Positions 57,955 through 64,000 of a DNA stretch of 64,000 nucleotides are shown piece after piece (the first letter of the stretch is position 1; each line of letters begins with the position of its first letter). This DNA is from Gorsachius magnificus (Eukaryota; Chordata; Aves; Pelecaniformes; Ardeidae): contig CM067109.1 in NCBI GenBank assembly GCA_034008185.1, positions 37,356,885-37,420,884 of the forward strand, given 5' to 3'. Below the pieces are notes generated by a model. The model did not search any database. It was not told where the DNA came from and saw nothing but the letters and a program-made list of their open reading frames with translations. Position numbers and translations under genes: made by a program.

Positions 57955-60900
57955 TGGAGAAATGGCAGGCTGCAAAAAGCCACTTCCCTGCACTCAATCT
58001 CCCAGTTAAGCTCAGCCGGGATTGCCTGCCACTTCAATGTATTTCCACACAGCTGTGTCATTCTGTTTAATTAATAATTTCAGAGTCTCTCTGAATATTA
58101 TTTGAAAGACTACCTTCCTTTCACTACCTGCAAAAATAAGATGTGAAAAAACATATGGAATATTCATGATATACATGTTAAAAAAACCAGTGAGTACCTG
58201 TTGAATTTTGCAGAGGTTTTTAACAGTTGCCATAAGATGGTAAGTTTTCTTACCACCCAGAGGGCAGGGTAGAATAATTACTGAGGTTACTGAAAAAAAT
58301 ATTAGAGGCTGAGAACCAAGAGACTAATGAGTTCTGAATTATAGCTGGCCACCTAAAATGTAAAGGTAGTATTTTTAGACATTTTTAATTAATTGCATGT
58401 GTATTTGGTCATCTCCATTTGAGAGATTAAAAAGGCAGGATTTTTTTCCCCTCCCACCCAAGCCTTCACCTGTTTGACCAGCTCCAGAGTAATTTATAAC
58501 AGACTCAGATTTTGGTGACTAGCATTTTAGCAGAATACTAAAAAGCATCATTCTGCACAGTCCCAAGAGGAGGACAGATCTCAGTTTTGAAATGGCAAAA
58601 GAAAGTAAAGCAAGTCTGCAATGACCACGTGTCTACCTGGGGATGAGGCTGTCAGGGCTGTGGGATTGTTAGAGTAACACTACTGAATAACTGCGGAAAA
58701 CTTGCCAAATGTCCCACATCAGCAGGCAGCCTTCCAGGAACCTGCTTCTTCTCTGGGATACAGGTTTTCTTTTTGTTAAGGAGTAAAAAAGAAAAAAAGA
58801 AATCGGAAAAGGTCATATGACCTAGAGCAACTCCTAACTACTGAAAATATTTTCTTTGGATGAGTATAAAAAAACATTCATTTGAATATATGCAGACAAT
58901 TATAAATGCATCTGCTGCTCTATTAATGGCTGAAAAGTGGTTCATCTCTTCTGAGGCCTCATATAATTATAGAGTAAGCAGAAATAATCATAAAAATTGA
59001 GAGATATGCAAAATTTCCCACCTTTTTGTAATTAGGATTAACATTGGGCAAAACATTGATTTTTTTTAGTTAATTTACCAAAATATACCAATATGGTCTT
59101 AGCCTTTCTCAGTTGCAATGAAATACAATTTAGCTTAAAATCTTTCCCACTGAAATTTAACTGAGACTACACTACCTCCCAATTAGATAAAGAATGAACG
59201 TACCATCCCAGTCACTTAGGTGACAAGCAATACCCCACAATGTTTTGATGATATCCTCACATCCTTAACTTTGCTTTGTCTTTTCCTTTTACCTCTAGCA
59301 TTATATATACTTTTGAAATAAGGAAGGAATTTTGCAATGAAAATTCTAAAAAATTTATTTTTAAACAAAGCACTTTAAACTCTATCTTTTCCTGTTTTTA
59401 ATGGATGCAACACAGATTTGATAGAAAGCTTTATAAAGTCCTCTAATTTTCATGTCTACATAACATTTTAAATCACATTTAAAATCCAGGTTGCAATTTG
59501 AGCCAATTAGAGAGTTTTGGATCTCTTACTTAAGAGATAAGACCAGATGTCTATTGTTTATAGTCACTCCAATATCCCACACTCGCAGGCATATGTGCTC
59601 TGAGCAGACTCTTAAGAAAACTTCAGTCCTACCCATTCCTTGTCCCTCCCTTCCCCACAATTTGGGGATTTTATGTATTCACACTCTCCAATCATTTCTT
59701 GTTTGTCTTCCAATTCTTTAAAATGACATCTGTGATGGTTTCTGCTGGCTTGTATCTTCATCTCATCCTCATGTCCTTTGAGTCTGAGGGAGGATATGCC
59801 TCCCTCAACTTCACCATCACTTTTTCCAACAGATGCATCTAATGACACATCCTAAATTTATTCCTGTCTTCAGAGGATTCTACTAAGACTGCCTCAGGCC
59901 CCATTGGTATTTCCACAGGGACTGGATATGATCTGTGACTTGTCAGGCTGAGAGGTAGTATTTACCTGTTTCTCTTCACAATTCTGGGAATAAATGAGAC
60001 ACATCCCTGAAGAACCACCTGCTTGATTTCCTTTCCAGATTTCCTAAAAGACTGTTATCGTGACATGTCTTCCACGGAGGACATGCCTCCATGAACTTTG
60101 TTATATAGAAATAAAATGTTTTTAAGTTACAAGGGGAAAAAATCCCATCAAGATTATATGTAACGTCATTTTTTTTCCTTTTAAATGCCTTTAGTATTTA
60201 ATAAAATGGCATTGGCACTTTCCAAAGGATGGCTCCTCTCTGCAGTCATTTATGCTGGCTCTCTCTCTTCATTGTCACCTACCGAATTTGTTTATATATA
60301 CATAAATTAGCTTCCAGACCAATCAAATTTCTGTACTAGTGTTCAATCCTCTCTACAAACACAGTATCACAATGTTATTTCAATGTTATTTCCCTCATAT
60401 TCTTTAAAAATGCAGTATTAATGCCCATTATTTTTTACCAAATATTCTTTATTTTTTACTCCTTTTAACTTTTAAACCCATGGCGTGCTCTCCTTTACTG
60501 GTAAAGATTTTTTTTTTTATGCTGCCAATTTCAGCAGCTCCTTTTGCATATTTGGTCAGCTTTGGTCTTCTTTTGAACTTGATAAGTTCAGTTTGCCTTT
60601 TTGGCCACTCAATACTCCAGATAATGATCTTATTTTTGCTGATTTCACTTTAATGTTCTCTGTGTCCTACATCAAGGTGAGTATGTTCTCTAGGTGTCTG
60701 TAAATCATTATTACTATTTAACTGTTTTTGGTACCCACAGGTCAATCAGACTTTGAATCATTTATGCCTGGCAGAGTATTAAACAAACAAAAGCTTCATA
60801 TACACAACTTCTGTAGTTAGCAATTGCAACACAAGTTCTTTTGTGTTCATGTTAATTATATGCATACACAACTCACTTTGTATTAAACAGACCTGCATAT

Positions 60901-63900
60901 ATGCCTTTTTTGTGTATTGCCAGTTTCATGATATATCTGCATTTCATTATTAATACTATGTATTATATGATAATACGAATATCATTTCCATATGGTATCT
61001 GCAATTTCCCAGCCCAAACTATTTGGCTAACTTAATCTTAAACATTTCTCAGCTGACACAGAATGCTTCTTCACCAAAATAACTAGAAATTCTGAGCAGC
61101 TGGCTAGTGTGCAGAGAAAAACATTGAGTGCTGAGATTCTCTATTAAAAGCTGCATTGGAAACATGTGAAAGAGATAAAGTTTTAAGCCTGTGGCTAATA
61201 CACTGCTATAGTGTGTGTCAGTGCTAATCTCTGTCCTAAATTTGCAAATAGTTTTACAGGAAAAATTTTTTGCACATATACTATTTTCCAGCCACATTCA
61301 GAAATTCAATAAATATTACATGAATCCTTTTAAGCCTTCCAGAAAAAGTTAGAGTGTTTTATGAAGAAAAGTTATGTCTCAGATATGTAGTACCCATCTG
61401 ACAAAGGCTAGACATGCAGAACTGGTTTCTTCCCTCAGATCTTTACAGACTTTTTGTTAGTTCTCATATGACTAAGTATGCACCAGGATCACAGGTCAGA
61501 ACGGCCCTAGGATAGGGGGAGGCTGACACCCCAAAAGCATCGTTTGGTTGTGTTAATGTAAAGGACAAAGCACAGCCTGTTCTGTCTATGCATAGAGTGA
61601 AGCCACAATAATTCAGATTTACAGACTTCTTGAAGTGTTCTAGAAATTGCTATTAAATTCCAAAGGAGTCAATAAGGAGAGAATTACTCTTCACACAATT
61701 AGAAATGTCAATGAGTTAGTATCAAAGCCTCAAAGCTGAGAGTAATTCAAAATAGTTTAGACTCCTAATATGTTTACATGGCAAAACACACTTTTTAACC
61801 TTATCAGGACAACGCACATGTGCTTTGTGGTACAAGTCTTGGATTAATCAGAAACACACTATTTCCTAATGCCCCAAATCTAGGAACTACAATGGGCAAG
61901 ATTAACATTCATATATTCTGTATATCAATATTAAATATTCATATTTTAATACTTTACAGTGTCTTAGCAAGTTTCTGTGCCATTGTATTAGCTTAGCACA
62001 ATTCTGTGTGAGACAGGACTCTTCCCATCAATACTTTCATTATACTGCTGCACTAGACAGATAGGGGAGTAAACCGCTTATACAGTATGGAGTCATATCA
62101 AGCTAATATTTTGATAGTAAGTTAGTCAAGCATTATGCAAATATGATTCACTGTGTTGAAAACAAATGGTAACACAGTAAATCATTCACTTGAACAGAAC
62201 CACCCACTGTACTAAAGTTAGTGTAGGGGTTGCTCCTGGAAGGGTTGTTGGAAGAAGTCTGGAGGAGGTGTGGCTTTATTATTTTGAAACAGGAGACAGA
62301 TTTTTGCCATTACAGTTTCCACTATTGGAAGCTACCACTGCCTAAAGAGCACACCCCAGCTATACATTTGTTCTAGGTAAACTACTTTAGGAGCCCCAGC
62401 CCGTTTCTGTCATCACACTTTCTCAGGTCCCAGGAACATCTGCCAGTTTTCCACAATGGACAGGCTTTGCTAGGTTTCTGGGCTAGGATAAACACCGAGA
62501 GTCAGTGAAGAACCATGTACTATACAATAAATTGTTCTCTGCCAAGACAGTGATACTGATAAGGTGATTTTAGATATAGTACCAGATCATACCTACAGTC
62601 ACCTAAATTCCACTGAAAGAACAGGGTGAATCTAGTGAGTAAAGAAAAATATAGCTTGCAAACTGCTGCCACACTTTATGAAAATGTGTACATATAAAAA
62701 TTATTATGCGAGCTAATTGAGTCATTAAATATATTCTTTCTTTTTCCTGTTACACTGGCAGTTTTCATACTGTGCTGATAAGTCGTTAAATGTACATTCT
62801 CCTTTTAACAAGTTAGTTTTAGTAAAGCAGAGATATAGGCTTCTTCTAAAAAGATTCTCTTTATCTCCCCCCATTTTTTAAGGTAACTAAAGATGCAGCT
62901 AAGTGTTTGACTGACTTATAAGTAGAAGTACTGAGCTCTACCCAACCACCTCTACTAATGCTGCATGCGTAAAATGAGTATAAATAGATAAAAAGACTCC
63001 TACACTCTTCCCACAGTGATACCATTGCAGCAGTCCCAGAGTAGACAAGCTTTTTCTGTAGCTGCGGAGGAAGTAGAAGGATATGCTTCACAGGAAACAG
63101 CCAGAAAGTACCCATTTGGTCACACTAGATTTTCCACGACAGTGCCACCAGCAGGTCCCAATAGCCTTACTTTTTTCCTTAGAATTTCTAGTTCCCCATC
63201 CTCCGCTCTGCCAGCCCTCTTTGTTGCTTAGTTGCCTTGCTTGAATACTTGGAGTCCAAACTTGCATTTCTTGCTTTTCCTTGTCTGGGCCTAAGAATTT
63301 TTCTTCTTTTATTTGTACTATTACTTTGAAGACATTTTATAAGCTATCACCATGTCATCCCTGATCTCCTCCCTCCCCTCACCATGAGACTTTTCTTTTC
63401 CAGGCTATTCTTGATGTTCTATCATGTTATGGCATTCTTCAGGAGCTGTAAAATCTTTCTTGTCCTTCTGTATATTTTTCATGTTGATCATATAAACACA
63501 GAGAAGAGCGAGGATTTTTGCCTAGTATTTATTCCAGTCAACACTTAGGTGGGAGGCATACAGAAAATAGCAGATACTTTGCACCCCTACTTCAATAGTA
63601 CAGGGAACCATGCCAACTGTGCCCTGGGTGCTGTGCGGTACAACACTTCTCCAGAGAAACAGGGTGCTAAAACAGTTTGCTGATACACATAGGCTGATAA
63701 AGTTACATTAAAAAAAAAATCTACTGGAGAAGCAGCTTTTAGTAGTTATTTTAGCTTATCTTATAGTCACTTACGCTCTTTACAGTTATAGCTTATTCCA
63801 TTAAGCAAACTGATTTAAAGTATATTTACAAATGGCTTTTTTTTAGATGGTACATATGCCCACACAAGAATTTCTTTAAGTATTACACCCATTGGTGGCT

Positions 63901-64000
63901 GCAGTTTTTCAGAGCCTTGTCATTAAAATGTTAGACCTTCAAAACTACAGGACAAACTTTGTCTGAGCTTATACTTATGTCCCTTTGCAGTTTTAAGAAA
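57955..64000. other. Unique AT-rich DNA, one exon candidate
   Basis: Apart from the plus-strand exon candidate at 60535-60676, only chance frames were seen. The 59.5-60.1 kb part is pyrimidine-rich on the plus strand. Confidence 0.6.
60535..60676 (+). CDS. Candidate 142-bp exon, gene unidentified
   Basis: A long T-run acceptor (ATTTTTTTTTTATGCTGCCAATTTCAG, of which CCAATTTCAG is the core) and an AAG/GTGAGT donor bound 142 bp. One frame is open throughout: one base, then SSFCIFGQLWSSFELDKFSL, WPLNTPDNDLIFADFTLMFS and YIK ending at a codon boundary. The other two frames contain stops. No domain is recognised. Confidence 0.25.

Overview
This window looks like ordinary nuclear DNA from a bird, probably a neognath. 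The evidence is the set of repeats. Seven CR1 non-LTR retrotransposon copies end in the 8-bp (ATTCTATG)n or (ATTCTGTG)n microsatellite typical of bird CR1. There is also a solo LTR of the avian ERV-L type (starts TGTCCTGG, ends in CA, 5-bp target duplication) and a decayed alpharetrovirus-like LTR remnant. The background is AT-rich and CpG-poor. No operons, ribosome binding sites, tRNA or rRNA genes or CRISPR arrays were seen.

Layout. 1-15.5 kb: unique sequence with several short, splice-flanked or protein-like open stretches, mainly on the minus strand at 0.6, 3.7, 8.4 and 9.2-9.5 kb. These may be the 3' exons of an unidentified gene. 15.5-16.5 kb: a short plus-strand CR1 3' end and the minus-strand LTR remnant. 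16.5-30.7 kb: unique AT-rich sequence. 30.76-34.37 kb: the main element, a nearly complete minus-strand CR1. Its ORF2 is an uninterrupted 930-residue endonuclease/reverse transcriptase. Its ORF1 has a frameshift and is 5' truncated. 39.95-40.75, 43.58-45.70 and 49.67-50.00 kb: three more minus-strand CR1 copies of other subfamilies, all truncated or broken. 41.77-41.92 and 57.83-57.95 kb: plus-strand CR1 3' ends. 49.06-49.65 kb: the solo LTR, with an intact GTAAT target duplication. 50-64 kb: unique sequence with candidate exons at 55.15-55.30 (minus) and 60.54-60.68 kb (plus) and a G-quadruplex motif at 54.57 kb.

Interpretation. The clearly recognisable coding capacity is all retrotransposon. 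The large ORF2 could in principle supply endonuclease and reverse transcriptase to other CR1 RNAs, although its own ORF1 is broken. The rest reads as an intergenic or long-intron region. Splice-flanked open segments are listed as low-confidence candidate exons, because segments of this size also arise by chance in 64 kb. No host gene could be named. I did not find a convincing novel system. The most useful leads are the intact CR1 ORF2, the unusual CR1 ORF1 esterase residues, and the cluster of exon-like minus-strand segments in the first 9.5 kb.
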